From assembly GCA_002309635.1 (NCBI GenBank), contig DBXO01000008.1, positions 1 through 13,259 of the forward strand: a DNA stretch of 13,259 nucleotides, given 5' to 3'. Under the pieces are notes generated by a model that saw only the letters and a program-made list of their open reading frames with translations, was not told where the DNA came from and did not search any database. This DNA is from Ruminococcus flavefaciens. GTDB lineage: Bacteria; Bacillota; Clostridia; Oscillospirales; Ruminococcaceae. The position numbers and the translations under genes were made by a program. Shown one piece after another: positions 6,397-13,183 of the stretch; position 1 is the first letter of the stretch, and each line of letters opens with the position of its first letter.

Positions 6397-7491
6397 TCAG
6401 GCGATCTTCTCAACTGTGTATCCCATTCCCTCGAGGAGGTTGTCTACTCCGACGTCCTCAGAATAGTGAAGAGCGCCTACCATGAACAGGCAGTTCTTGC
6501 CTGACTTGATAAGCTCTGAAGCCTTTTCAGCCATGCCCTTGTTGCGATCGGTGAGAAGTACATTTTTGTACTGTGCGTAATCATCCTCAAGATCCTCGGG
6601 AAGCTCGTCAATGTCCATATCGGAATCGAACAGTATATCTCCGCTTCCGTTAGCCCACTGCTCGTATAATTGGGAGATATTATCAGCATATTCGTCGATA
6701 GCGTCCATATCATCAAGATAATCCTTGAGGAGGTAATCGCCGAGGTCGTCGGTATATGCGGAAAGCGCCTTTACCTGAGTATCAATGGTTTCGATGCTGA
6801 TGACTTCCTTGTTGTCCTTCTTTGCAAGATTCATGAAATAAGTATCTGTACCTGCTATCTCAAGGTTCTCAAGTCTCATGAGCATTATATTATTGAGCTG
6901 ATTGATGAAGTAGCCTGCGTTGAACTGATCGAACATTTCGTTGTATCCGCCGAGGCTGGTAAAGTAATCCTTGAGCTTTGTATGGGTTCCTTCGGATATA
7001 TGATCTGTCAGCTTTGAACCGTCATCATACATGAAGCCCTTTGCAAGATCTAACTGAGCAGCAGTATCCTCTGCAAGAGAGACGGTATCATACTCAACGG
7101 CGATGGAATCGCAGTTCTTGTAGATATCCATTATCTGCTGCGGATAATCGCCTGCGCTTACGGGAAGAACGTGCATGGTTCCAAGGAGATAGAGAGTATT
7201 TCCACTTTCGTTGTCCGTTACCTTCCAGAGAGGAGGATTGATATCTGTAGTCTTGATATAATCGTTTATATCGGCTGTTTTGCCGAAAGGATTCTCCATA
7301 TCCTCACCGTCTGTGTTTTCCTCTGCAGCAGCTTCTGTAGGATCGTCAGATATTGTTTCCGTAGCGAGTTCAGCTGTTGTTGTATTTGCGGAATCAGAGT
7401 CCGAAGCGGGAGCTTCCTTTTTGCTGCATGATGCTGCTGTAAGTGTCATAGCGAGAGCCATGATGAAAGCAGCTGTTTTAGTTGTTTTCAT
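6397..7491 (-). CDS. TraB/GumN-family lipoprotein
   Basis: Member of the TraB/GumN family, whose eukaryotic and bacterial members share two GxxH-type motifs proposed to act in metal-dependent hydrolysis; the substrate here is unknown. The 364 residues begin with a signal peptide and a Cys at position 22 (TAASC), a slightly atypical lipobox. Residues about 23-75 are an acidic Thr/Ser/Glu linker. The domain (about 84-364) has LYLLGTMHVLPVSAGDYP with GTMH at 104-107, AVEYDTVSL near 131, LLTDRNKGMAEKASELI near 312, and MVGALHYSEDVGVDNLLEGMGY with GALH at 339-342, the full family pattern. It should be anchored outside the membrane. I chose the ATG at 7491 because AAAGGA is suitably placed upstream; the ATG at 7509 lacks a ribosome site and would add MKGQNK. 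It is transcribed alone. Confidence 0.9.
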   Translation of the reverse strand: MKTTKTAAFIMALAMTLTAASCSKKEAPASDSDSANTTTAELATETISDDPTEAAAEENTDGEDMENPFGKTADINDYIKTTDINPPLWKVTDNESGNTLYLLGTMHVLPVSAGDYPQQIMDIYKNCDSIAVEYDTVSLAEDTAAQLDLAKGFMYDDGSKLTDHISEGTHTKLKDYFTSLGGYNEMFDQFNAGYFINQLNNIMLMRLENLEIAGTDTYFMNLAKKDNKEVISIETIDTQVKALSAYTDDLGDYLLKDYLDDMDAIDEYADNISQLYEQWANGSGDILFDSDMDIDELPEDLEDDYAQYKNVLLTDRNKGMAEKASELIKSGKNCLFMVGALHYSEDVGVDNLLEGMGYTVEKIA

Positions 7492-7524
7492 TTTATTCTG
7501 TCCTTTCATTACAAAATATAGTTA

Positions 7525-7553
7525 ATTATACTACCGACTGCCCGATATGTCAA
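7525..7553 (-). promoter_or_regulatory. Promoter of the TraB-family gene
   Basis: Read on the reverse strand: TTGACA (7553-7548), 17 bp, TATAAT (7530-7525). Both hexamers are perfect consensus, and the -10 ends 33 bases before the start codon at 7491. Confidence 0.88.
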
Positions 7554-7636
7554 TGAATGAGAACGATAATTATGTAAATCGGACTGTATTTTGCAATAAT
7601 GTTTCAATAATTCGTGTAAAAAGTGTATGTACGGTC

Positions 7637-7665
7637 TTGACCTTTTGTGCTTTTGGGTATATAAT
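7637..7665 (+). promoter_or_regulatory. Promoter of the acylphosphatase gene
   Basis: TTGACC (7637-7642), 17 bp, TATAAT (7660-7665). It is divergent from the TraB-family promoter with about 80 bp between the -35 boxes. The acylphosphatase start follows 54 bases after the -10. Confidence 0.85.
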
Positions 7666-7719
7666 AAGCTTAAAGCTTGGCTTATCCTGAGCAATTTTTG
7701 TTTTTTTATGAGGTTCGAT

Positions 7720-7989
7720 ATGGAAAGAATACGCAGACATTTTATATTTTACGGCTACGTGCAGGGCGTAGGTTTTCGCTGGAGGGCTTCCCACACAGCA
7801 CAGAGATTCGGTATTACGGGCTGGGTACGCAACCTTGACGACGGCTCCGTTGAAATGGAGGCTGAGGGTACAGAGAGAGACATTGACGATCTTATAGATG
7901 TGCTCAGAAGTCATATATGGGGAAGTATAGACGATATGGTCTCAGAGCACATACCCGTGCAGGGAGACCGTGTATTTGAAATAGTATGA
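7720..7989 (+). CDS. acyP: Acylphosphatase
   Basis: Small cytoplasmic enzyme that hydrolyses the carboxyl-phosphate bond of acylphosphates. The 89 residues match the family's usual 90 or so. The signature GYVQGVGFRWRA (12-23) supplies the phosphate-binding loop and catalytic R20, and GWVRNLDDGSVE (34-45) supplies catalytic N38. The start is the ATG at 7720, preceded by AGG six bases upstream; the frame is open further left, but the extra residues would be hydrophobic and would overlap the promoter. No terminator is visible after it, so some transcription may run into the que leader 60 bases on. Confidence 0.93.
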   Translation: MERIRRHFIFYGYVQGVGFRWRASHTAQRFGITGWVRNLDDGSVEMEAEGTERDIDDLIDVLRSHIWGSIDDMVSEHIPVQGDRVFEIV

Positions 7990-8005
7990 TATCAGCTGAA
8001 ATGGC

Positions 8006-8034
8006 TTGACAAAGTCATCAACAGATGTTATAAT
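8006..8034 (+). promoter_or_regulatory. Promoter of the preQ1 biosynthesis operon
   Basis: TTGACA (8006-8011), 17 bp, TATAAT (8029-8034), both perfect, with an extended TG at 8026-8027. Initiation is expected near 8041, giving a leader of about 146 bases before queD. Such a strong promoter fits control downstream by RNA. Confidence 0.88.
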
Positions 8035-8052
8035 CTTCTTTGAGCACTGCTC

Positions 8053-8147
8053 CGACAGTTCGTTTGCGCCATCCTGTCGTTAATAAAAACCAGGGCATCC
8101 ATATACTGCGGCTCATGCTGCCGGTATAAATTTTAGTGTAAGGATGC
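8053..8147 (+). promoter_or_regulatory. Probable preQ1 riboswitch aptamer (class III-like) in the queD leader
   Basis: Placed between a strong promoter and a terminator just ahead of the preQ1 genes, so preQ1 is the expected ligand. Visible structure: P1, CGACAG (8053-8058) with CTGTCG (8074-8079), with a 15-base loop 8059-8073; an A-rich strand after P1 (8081-8090); an inner hairpin (about 8102-8112 with 8117-8128, one bulge, loop TCAT); and GGATGC at 8142-8147. The P1 loop end (CATC, 8070-8073) can form a pseudoknot with GATG (8143-8146), while GCATCC (8095-8100) can instead pair six bases with GGATGC. A hairpin-loop pseudoknot with an inserted hairpin recalls class III preQ1 riboswitches, described from Ruminococcaceae; class assignment is from memory of the architecture, not a model match. 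Confidence 0.65.
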
Positions 8148-8171
8148 ACCTGCTTATTGCAGGTGCTTTTT
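8146..8171 (+). terminator. Leader terminator (attenuator) upstream of queD
   Basis: GCACCTGC (8146-8153) pairs perfectly with GCAGGTGC (8159-8166), loop TTATT, followed by TTTTTATTT. It lies inside the untranslated leader, after the que promoter and 15 bases before the queD start, so it can only act as an attenuator. Its first two bases are shared with the GGATGC strand of the putative aptamer. Confidence 0.85.
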
Positions 8172-8186
8172 ATTTCGGGTGATAAT

Positions 8187-8612
8187 ATGTACAGATTAAA
8201 GACCTCGGCAGACTTTGACAGTGCCCATTTCCTTGCAGGCTATGAGGGAAAGTGTGCCAATATTCACGGACATCGCTGGAAGATAGAAGCCGAATTCGCA
8301 GGCTGCGAGCTTGTGAGCAGCGGGACTGAGCGCGATATGCTCATAGATTTCGGCGACATAAAAAGCGCTGTACGCGCACTTGCGGACAGTTTCGATCATG
8401 CACTGATATATGAGGAAGGTTCCCTAAGAGCGGAGACAGTTTCTGCGCTCAATGCCGAGAATTTCAGGCTTATCCCTGTAAGCTTCAGACCTACTGCGGA
8501 GAGGTTTGCGGAGTATTTTTACGGTCAGCTCAGAGCAAAGGGTCTGCCTGTAGTGCGTACAGCCGTATATGAAACTCCCGAAAACTGTGCAGTATATGAG
8601 GAAACGCCATGA
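8187..8612 (+). CDS. queD: 6-carboxy-5,6,7,8-tetrahydropterin synthase
   Basis: Converts 7,8-dihydroneopterin triphosphate to 6-carboxytetrahydropterin, the second step towards preQ0. The 141 residues fit the PTPS/QueD family. Zinc ligands are H13 (in FDSAHFL) and H27 and H29 (in NIHGH). C23 is the expected catalytic cysteine, D70-H71 (SFDH) the expected charge-relay pair, and E129 (YETPENC) the pterin-binding glutamate. I chose the ATG at 8187, with GGGTGAT just upstream, because the in-frame ATG at 8157 lies inside the leader terminator. It is first in the operon and overlaps queE by four bases (ATGA). Confidence 0.95.
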   Translation: MYRLKTSADFDSAHFLAGYEGKCANIHGHRWKIEAEFAGCELVSSGTERDMLIDFGDIKSAVRALADSFDHALIYEEGSLRAETVSALNAENFRLIPVSFRPTAERFAEYFYGQLRAKGLPVVRTAVYETPENCAVYEETP

Positions 8613-9271
8613 GATATCCCGTAGTTGAAAAATTCGTCAGCATTAACGGTGAGGGACAGCGTGCAGGTGAGCTTGCAGTGTTTATTCGTTTCAGAGGCTG
8701 TAATCTTGCATGCAGCTACTGTGATACCAGGTGGGCAAATACTGACGATGCTGAGGCGGAGCTGATGACAGCTGAGGAAATAGCCTCATATGCTTCGGCA
8801 ACAGGTGTGAGGAACGTTACTCTCACAGGGGGAGAGCCTCTTTTGCAGCCCGGGCTCGGTACGCTCACCGATCTGTTAATAAGCTCTGGACATAATGTTG
8901 AGATAGAAACAAACGGCAGCATATCCGTTGCGGAGCTTGCAACTGCCGGACACCGTCCCTCGTTCACTCTTGATTACAAGCTGCCCGGCAGTGGTATGGA
9001 AAATCATATGCTCACCGATAATTACGCTTTTCTGACAGAAAATGATACGGTAAAGTTCGTTTCGGGCAGCATAAGCGATCTTAAAAGAGCAGCAGAGATA
9101 ATAAAAGAGCATGATCTCATCAGCAGGTGCAGGGTATATATAAGTCCTGTATTTGGTAAGATAGAGCCTGCGGATATAGTTGGTTTCATGGCGGCTGAGC
9201 ATCTTAACGGGGCAAGGCTTCAGCTGCAGCTGCATAAATTCATATGGGATCCGGACAAGAGGGGAGTCTGA
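8609..9271 (+). CDS. queE: 7-carboxy-7-deazaguanine synthase (radical SAM)
   Basis: Radical-SAM enzyme that contracts 6-carboxytetrahydropterin to 7-carboxy-7-deazaguanine. The 220 residues begin with the typical VEKFVSINGEGQRAGELAVF segment. The iron-sulphur cluster motif is CNLACSYC (C31, C35, C38), the CxxxCxxC form usual for QueE, and GGEP (74-77) is the SAM-binding motif. The C-terminus ends in QLQLHKFIWDP, a standard QueE ending. The start codon overlaps the queD stop, implying translational coupling. The stop TGA shares its last base with the folE ribosome-binding site. Confidence 0.96.
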   Translation: MRYPVVEKFVSINGEGQRAGELAVFIRFRGCNLACSYCDTRWANTDDAEAELMTAEEIASYASATGVRNVTLTGGEPLLQPGLGTLTDLLISSGHNVEIETNGSISVAELATAGHRPSFTLDYKLPGSGMENHMLTDNYAFLTENDTVKFVSGSISDLKRAAEIIKEHDLISRCRVYISPVFGKIEPADIVGFMAAEHLNGARLQLQLHKFIWDPDKRGV

Positions 9272-9282
9272 AAGGAGAAAAA

Positions 9283-9834
9283 ATGGATACTAAAGCGATA
9301 GAAATGCATATAAGAGGTATTCTTGAAGCTCTCGGCGAGGATCCCGAGCGTGAGGGGCTTCGTGAAACTCCTCAGCGTGTGGCGCGTATGATGGAGGAAG
9401 TATTCGAGGGCATAGCCTACTCGAACCATGATATAGCGCAGATGTTCGGCAAGACCTTTGAGGCTGCCGACGATACGGCAGTTGTCATGAAGGATATAAC
9501 GGTCTTCAGTCATTGCGAACACCATATGGCACTTATGTACGATATGACTGTGGACGTGGCTTATATCCCGAGGGGACGTGTCCTCGGGCTAAGTAAGATA
9601 GCGAGGATATGTGATATGGCCGCAAAGCGACTGCAGCTTCAGGAAAAGCTGGGAAGCGATATCGCAGAGATAATCGCGGAAGCTTCGGGCTCTCCCGATG
9701 TGGGAGTAGTCATAAAGGGCTGTCACAGCTGCATGACTGCACGTGGTATCAGGAATGCTTCCGCAAAGACGGTCACCAAAACATGGCGCGGAGAGTTCAG
9801 AAACGATCCCGAACTGAGAAAACTACTGGACTGA
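9283..9834 (+). CDS. folE: GTP cyclohydrolase I
   Basis: Converts GTP to 7,8-dihydroneopterin triphosphate, the first step here; the same product also feeds folate synthesis. The 183 residues carry the zinc ligands C78 and H81 (SHCEHH) and C150 (GCHSCMTARG), the segment VAYIPRGRVLGLSKIAR, and RLQLQEKLGSDIAEII. The segment after CEHH reads MALMYDMTVDVAYIP instead of the widespread LLPFFGKVHVAYIP, a variant I associate with clostridial enzymes. AAAGGAG five bases before the ATG at 9283 fixes the start; the in-frame ATG at 9244 lies inside queE. Its place among que genes suggests the enzyme is dedicated to the deazaguanine pathway. Confidence 0.95.
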   Translation: MDTKAIEMHIRGILEALGEDPEREGLRETPQRVARMMEEVFEGIAYSNHDIAQMFGKTFEAADDTAVVMKDITVFSHCEHHMALMYDMTVDVAYIPRGRVLGLSKIARICDMAAKRLQLQEKLGSDIAEIIAEASGSPDVGVVIKGCHSCMTARGIRNASAKTVTKTWRGEFRNDPELRKLLD

Positions 9835-9847
9835 TAAGGAGATAAAT

Positions 9848-10537
9848 ATGAAAGCACTGGTTTTGTTCAGCGGCGGTGTGGACAGCACCACCTGCCTCGG
9901 CATGGCTGTTGATAAATATGGAGCGGATGAGGTACTTGCGCTGTCCGTTTATTACGGTCAGAAGCACAGCAGGGAGATAGAGGCTGCGGAAAAAATAGCT
10001 GCTCACTACGGAGTAAAGCTGAAAAAGCTTGATCTTGCTCTGATATTCGCGGATTCGGACTGCTCATTGCTCAAGGGCTCGGACAGGGAGATTCCCAAGG
10101 AGTCCTACGCAGAGCAGCTCAGGGATACGGACGGAGCTCCCGTTTCCACGTATGTACCGTTCAGAAACGGGCTTTTCCTTTCGTCGGCTGCGAGCATAGC
10201 ACTGTCCAACGGCTGCGAGGTCATATACTACGGCGCTCACAGCGATGATGCGGCGGGAAATGCCTATCCTGACTGCAGCAGCGACTTCAACGACGCAATA
10301 AACCGCGCCATATACCTGGGAAGCGGTTGTGAGCTGAGAGTTGAAGCACCGTTTATCGGACTTACAAAGGCTCAGGTGGTGAAAAAGGGGCTTGAACTGA
10401 ACGTACCCTATGAGCTTACGTGGAGCTGCTATGAGGGCGGGGACAAGCCCTGCGGAAAATGCGGTACATGCCGTGACAGAGCAGCCGCATTTGCGGCAAA
10501 CGGTACAGAAGACCCTGCACTTGCGAAAGGAGTTTAA
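9848..10537 (+). CDS. queC: 7-cyano-7-deazaguanine (preQ0) synthase
   Basis: ATP-dependent enzyme that turns 7-carboxy-7-deazaguanine into preQ0 using ammonia. The 229 residues start with a PP-loop, SGGVDST (8-14), of the adenine nucleotide alpha-hydrolase fold. TYVPFRNGLFLSSAASIA (101-118) and YGAHSDDAAGNAYPDC (128-143) are standard QueC blocks. A C-terminal zinc site has C194, C202, C205 and C208 in CYEGGDKPCGKCGTC. AGGAG lies six bases before the start, 13 bases after folE. Confidence 0.97.
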   Translation: MKALVLFSGGVDSTTCLGMAVDKYGADEVLALSVYYGQKHSREIEAAEKIAAHYGVKLKKLDLALIFADSDCSLLKGSDREIPKESYAEQLRDTDGAPVSTYVPFRNGLFLSSAASIALSNGCEVIYYGAHSDDAAGNAYPDCSSDFNDAINRAIYLGSGCELRVEAPFIGLTKAQVVKKGLELNVPYELTWSCYEGGDKPCGKCGTCRDRAAAFAANGTEDPALAKGV

Positions 10538-10538
10538 T

Positions 10539-11036
10539 ATGACAGGAAGAAAAGACAACGAAAAGGGCAGCATTTCGCTCCTCGGAAACAATAAGACAAC
10601 ATATTCCGCGGATTACGACCCGTCAGTGCTGGAGACCTTTCCCAACAAGCACCCCGATAACGATTATTTCGTGAAGTTCAACTGTCCTGAGTTTACAAGC
10701 CTTTGCCCCATAACAGGACAGCCCGACTTTGCGACCATATATATTTCCTATGTTCCCGCCGGTAAAATGGTGGAGAGCAAGTCGCTTAAGCTTTATCTTT
10801 TCAGCTTTCGCAACCATGGCGATTTCCATGAGGACTGCGTTAATATAATAATGAAGGATCTTATTAAGCTCATGGAGCCGAAATATATCGAGGTATGGGG
10901 AAAATTTCTGCCACGCGGAGGAATATCCATCGATCCCTACTGCAATTACGGAATTGCCGGCACAAAGTGGGAGCAGCTGGCATGGGACAGGCTGGCACAT
11001 CACGATCTGTATCCCGAAACTGTCAATAACAGGTAG
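10539..11036 (+). CDS. queF: NADPH-dependent 7-cyano-7-deazaguanine reductase
   Basis: Reduces the nitrile of preQ0 to the amine of preQ1 with NADPH, the last step encoded here. The 165 residues are the short, single-domain (YkvM-like) form. LCPITGQPDF holds catalytic C56 and D63, ESKSLK (79-84) is the QueF motif for NADPH binding, and FHEDC supplies H97 and E98, matching C55, D62, H96 and E97 of the Bacillus subtilis enzyme. The start is one base after the queC stop with AAAGGAG upstream. The frame stays open to the left inside queC, but those residues are shadow. Having queF last means the operon makes preQ1, consistent with a preQ1-sensing leader. Confidence 0.97.
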   Translation: MTGRKDNEKGSISLLGNNKTTYSADYDPSVLETFPNKHPDNDYFVKFNCPEFTSLCPITGQPDFATIYISYVPAGKMVESKSLKLYLFSFRNHGDFHEDCVNIIMKDLIKLMEPKYIEVWGKFLPRGGISIDPYCNYGIAGTKWEQLAWDRLAHHDLYPETVNNR

Positions 11037-11069
11037 CACATTATTCTGTCTGCCCTGATAATAACGGAT

Positions 11070-11104
11070 AAAGCGCGTTCAGGTACTGTCTGCACGCGCT
11101 TTTT
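11070..11104 (+). terminator. Intrinsic terminator of the que operon
   Basis: AAAGCGCGT (11070-11078) pairs with ACGCGCTTT (11094-11102), with further pairing of CAGG with CTG-type bases inside, and runs straight into TTTTT. It lies 34 bases after the queF stop. Confidence 0.88.
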
Positions 11105-11143
11105 GCTGCCCGGAAAAAAGACTATATGGAGCAGTTGCAAATA

Positions 11144-11172
11144 TTGACAAATTAGCTATAATGTGGTATAAT
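11144..11172 (+). promoter_or_regulatory. Promoter of the cyclic-di-GMP phosphodiesterase gene
   Basis: TTGACA (11144-11149), 17 bp, TATAAT (11167-11172). A second TATAAT at 11157-11162 has only 7 bp spacing from this -35 and is less likely to be used. Confidence 0.82.
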
Positions 11173-11318
11173 GTAACAGAGTATTATATGTTGTATTTAC
11201 AAAGTGGATTGGAGCAAAAAGAATAATAGATAAAAGATATAGATATAAAGATGATTCGTTGATGTTCTGATTAAAGAAATGGTATTTTGATATCATTTTT
11301 AGGATGGGAAGTGAAAAA
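11173..11318 (+). other. Long AT-rich untranslated leader of the phosphodiesterase gene
   Basis: About 140 bases lie between the expected start of transcription and the ATG at 11319. The stretch is very A-rich with short ATAGATATAAAGAT-like runs. I see no strong stem, no terminator and no match to the cyclic-di-GMP riboswitch cores I know. The only small open frame (ATG 11188, 12 codons) has no ribosome-binding site. Confidence 0.5.
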
Positions 11319-12992
11319 ATGGATTTCCATGTAATATTTGAAAAGATGCTCAGTGAGCTCAACAGCATGAAAAAAATAGATTTTCAGCTTGTTGAAAAGG
11401 AAATGAGCAGTATCTGTGATATGTTCCGAATATCAAAAATAGTTACCAAAACTTATCAGAATTCAAAGTGTGAAGAAAAAGGAGTGGGTGATGTTCTGAT
11501 ATCATACGATAACGGTAAAAGCGGCAGTATTGCTCTGTCTACCCGTATCGTTACCGATATGATGAACGTTATTATCTGTGAGGTCTTTCTTATAGACGGC
11601 GCTGAGCCATGGACAGCCGAGGAGGCCGAAACCGTAAGCTTTTTCCTCGATACCGTTACAGTTTATATGAGCAGAAACAGGATCGACGAAGCTGCAAAAA
11701 GATTTGCTTTTTACGACGACGACGGTTATCATAATTTCAGATACTTTATACGTAATATCCAGCGTGCTGCAGATGAGGAAAAGCTTGGAGGAAAGGCTGC
11801 TATACATTTCAATCTTAAGCACTTTGCTCTCGTTAACAGCCGTATCGGAAGAAATCTCGGAAGTATGGTAATGCACAGCTTTTTCAATACTGTGGAGGAA
11901 ATGATCGGCAGCAGCGGCGTTATCTGCCGTTTCGGAGGAGATAATTTCGTTTTGTTATGCGGGCGTGAATGCCTTAACGATGTGCTTGGTTATCTTAGCG
12001 GTGCGGCAGTTGTTTACGATGTTAAAACAGGGGACAGGATAATGGTATCCGCTTCTGTGGGAGTATTCCTTATCCCCGATGATTTCGTGATGAATGATGT
12101 GGGAGATATACTTGACAAGATAATCTCTGCATCAACTGCGGCTAAAATCAGCGGAAAGCAGAATATCGTTTTCTACAGTGACGAGATGCTTGCTGAAAAG
12201 AGCAAGGTCATGCGTATACAGCATATCTTCCCCGACGCTTTGGAAAATGAGGAGTTCCGCGTGTTCTATCAGCCCAAGGTGAATATAAATACAGGTGAGA
12301 TAGTGGGAGCAGAGGCGCTTTGCCGCTGGTTCCATGAAGGCAGGATAGTTTTTCCTGCTGAGTTTATTCCCGTACTGGAGCAGGGACTTGAGATATGCAG
12401 GCTTGACTTCTATATGCTGGACCATGTCTGCAAGGATCTGCGCAGATGGCTTGACGAGGGCGGGAATGTAGTGAGAGTATCCGTGAACCTGTCGCGAAAG
12501 CATATGGTAGATATCGACCTTCTTGAGCATATCCTTGAGATCGTCGACAGGAATAATATTCCTCATGAATACATAGAGATAGAGCTTACGGAAACCACTA
12601 CGGACGTTGAGTTCCGTGACCTCAAGCGTACTGTAAGCGGCTTGCAGCAGGCGGGCATATGCACTTCCGTAGACGATTTCGGAATGGGTTACTCTTCTTT
12701 GAATCTAATCAAGGAAATACCCTGGAACGTCATGAAGGTTGACAAGAATTTTATACCCGATGACGAAAACAGTGAGAAGTGCGCAAATGACATAATGTTT
12801 CATTATGTTGTGGGTATGGCGAGAGCTATGGGTCTTGAATGCATCGCAGAGGGCGTAGAAACTCAGGCTCAGGTCAGAGCGCTGCGCAAGAACAAATGCG
12901 ACCTTGCACAGGGATTTCTGTTTGATAAGCCGCTGCCTGTTGAAGAGTTTGAGCAAAGACTCAGGGCAGGCAGATATGATATTGAAATTTGA
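11319..12992 (+). CDS. Cyclic-di-GMP phosphodiesterase, degenerate GGDEF plus intact EAL domain
   Basis: Predicted to hydrolyse cyclic-di-GMP to pGpG. The 557 residues contain an N-terminal region of unknown fold (1-125, no signal peptide or clear membrane segment), a GGDEF-like domain (about 155-287) and an EAL domain (about 298-548). In the GGDEF domain the signature reads GGDNF (206-210) and the usual first metal-binding Asp is Asn (FNLKHF, N165), so cyclase activity should be lost; it may bind GTP as a regulator. The EAL domain keeps all expected catalytic residues: EAL (332-334), N390, E425 (ELTE), DDFGMGYSSL (D452, D453), K473, EGVE (E511, E514) and QGF (Q531). It is probably cytoplasmic. 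The ATG at 11319 has GGGAA eight bases upstream; the ATG at 11304 adds five residues but has AGG directly against it. It is transcribed alone. Confidence 0.92.
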   Translation: MDFHVIFEKMLSELNSMKKIDFQLVEKEMSSICDMFRISKIVTKTYQNSKCEEKGVGDVLISYDNGKSGSIALSTRIVTDMMNVIICEVFLIDGAEPWTAEEAETVSFFLDTVTVYMSRNRIDEAAKRFAFYDDDGYHNFRYFIRNIQRAADEEKLGGKAAIHFNLKHFALVNSRIGRNLGSMVMHSFFNTVEEMIGSSGVICRFGGDNFVLLCGRECLNDVLGYLSGAAVVYDVKTGDRIMVSASVGVFLIPDDFVMNDVGDILDKIISASTAAKISGKQNIVFYSDEMLAEKSKVMRIQHIFPDALENEEFRVFYQPKVNINTGEIVGAEALCRWFHEGRIVFPAEFIPVLEQGLEICRLDFYMLDHVCKDLRRWLDEGGNVVRVSVNLSRKHMVDIDLLEHILEIVDRNNIPHEYIEIELTETTTDVEFRDLKRTVSGLQQAGICTSVDDFGMGYSSLNLIKEIPWNVMKVDKNFIPDDENSEKCANDIMFHYVVGMARAMGLECIAEGVETQAQVRALRKNKCDLAQGFLFDKPLPVEEFEQRLRAGRYDIEI

Positions 12993-12997
12993 AAAAA

Positions 12998-13031
12998 CTG
13001 CGGAAAGCATATGGCTTTCCGCAGCTTTTTT
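12998..13031 (+). terminator. Intrinsic terminator of the phosphodiesterase gene
   Basis: An 11-bp perfect stem (12998-13008 with 13014-13024), 5-base loop, then CTTTTTTG. It begins five bases after the stop codon. Confidence 0.92.
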
Positions 13032-13074
13032 GTATTCCGAACCCCCTGGCATAGCCAGGGGGTTCGGAATACAA
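13030..13074. repeat. Perfect 21-bp inverted repeat with 3-base spacer
   Basis: The left arm 13030-13050 (TTGTATTCCGAACCCCCTGG plus C) is exactly complementary to the right arm 13054-13074, with ATA between. It begins in the T-tail of the preceding terminator. Neither strand has a T-run after the hairpin (GAAGATTG forward, AAAAAAGC reverse), so it is not an ordinary terminator. It could be a REP-like dispersed palindrome or a transcript-protecting hairpin; copies elsewhere in the genome cannot be seen here. Confidence 0.9.
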
Positions 13075-13116
13075 GAAGATTGCATGGCAATCAGTTGACA
13101 TTCAAAGAGTATATTG

Positions 13117-13130
13117 ACCCGTTTACGGGT
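13117..13130. repeat. Short palindrome ACCCGT-TT-ACGGGT
   Basis: A perfect 6-bp inverted repeat with a 2-base spacer lies between the 21-bp palindrome and the right-edge gene, 53 bases downstream of that gene's stop. No T-run follows it on either strand. Function unknown. Apart from this site and the larger palindrome, I see nothing in 13075-13183. Confidence 0.5.
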
Positions 13131-13183
13131 TGTAAGAATAGGTAAGAAAAAAGAAACATCCGCTTGATATCAAAGCAGTCATG

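Noticed and set aside
9867..10067. Reverse-strand open frames opposite queC and folE
   Set aside because: Shadows of strongly conserved forward genes, without ribosome sites or promoters.
11188..11226. Twelve-codon leader peptide ahead of the phosphodiesterase gene
   Set aside because: No Shine-Dalgarno sequence before the ATG and no regulatory codon run or hairpin.
11173..11318. Cyclic-di-GMP riboswitch in the phosphodiesterase leader
   Set aside because: The leader is A-rich with no strong stems and no GEMM-like conserved core that I can recognise.
13030..13074. The 21-bp palindrome as a second terminator
   Set aside because: No T-run follows it on either strand, and a complete terminator already lies immediately before it.
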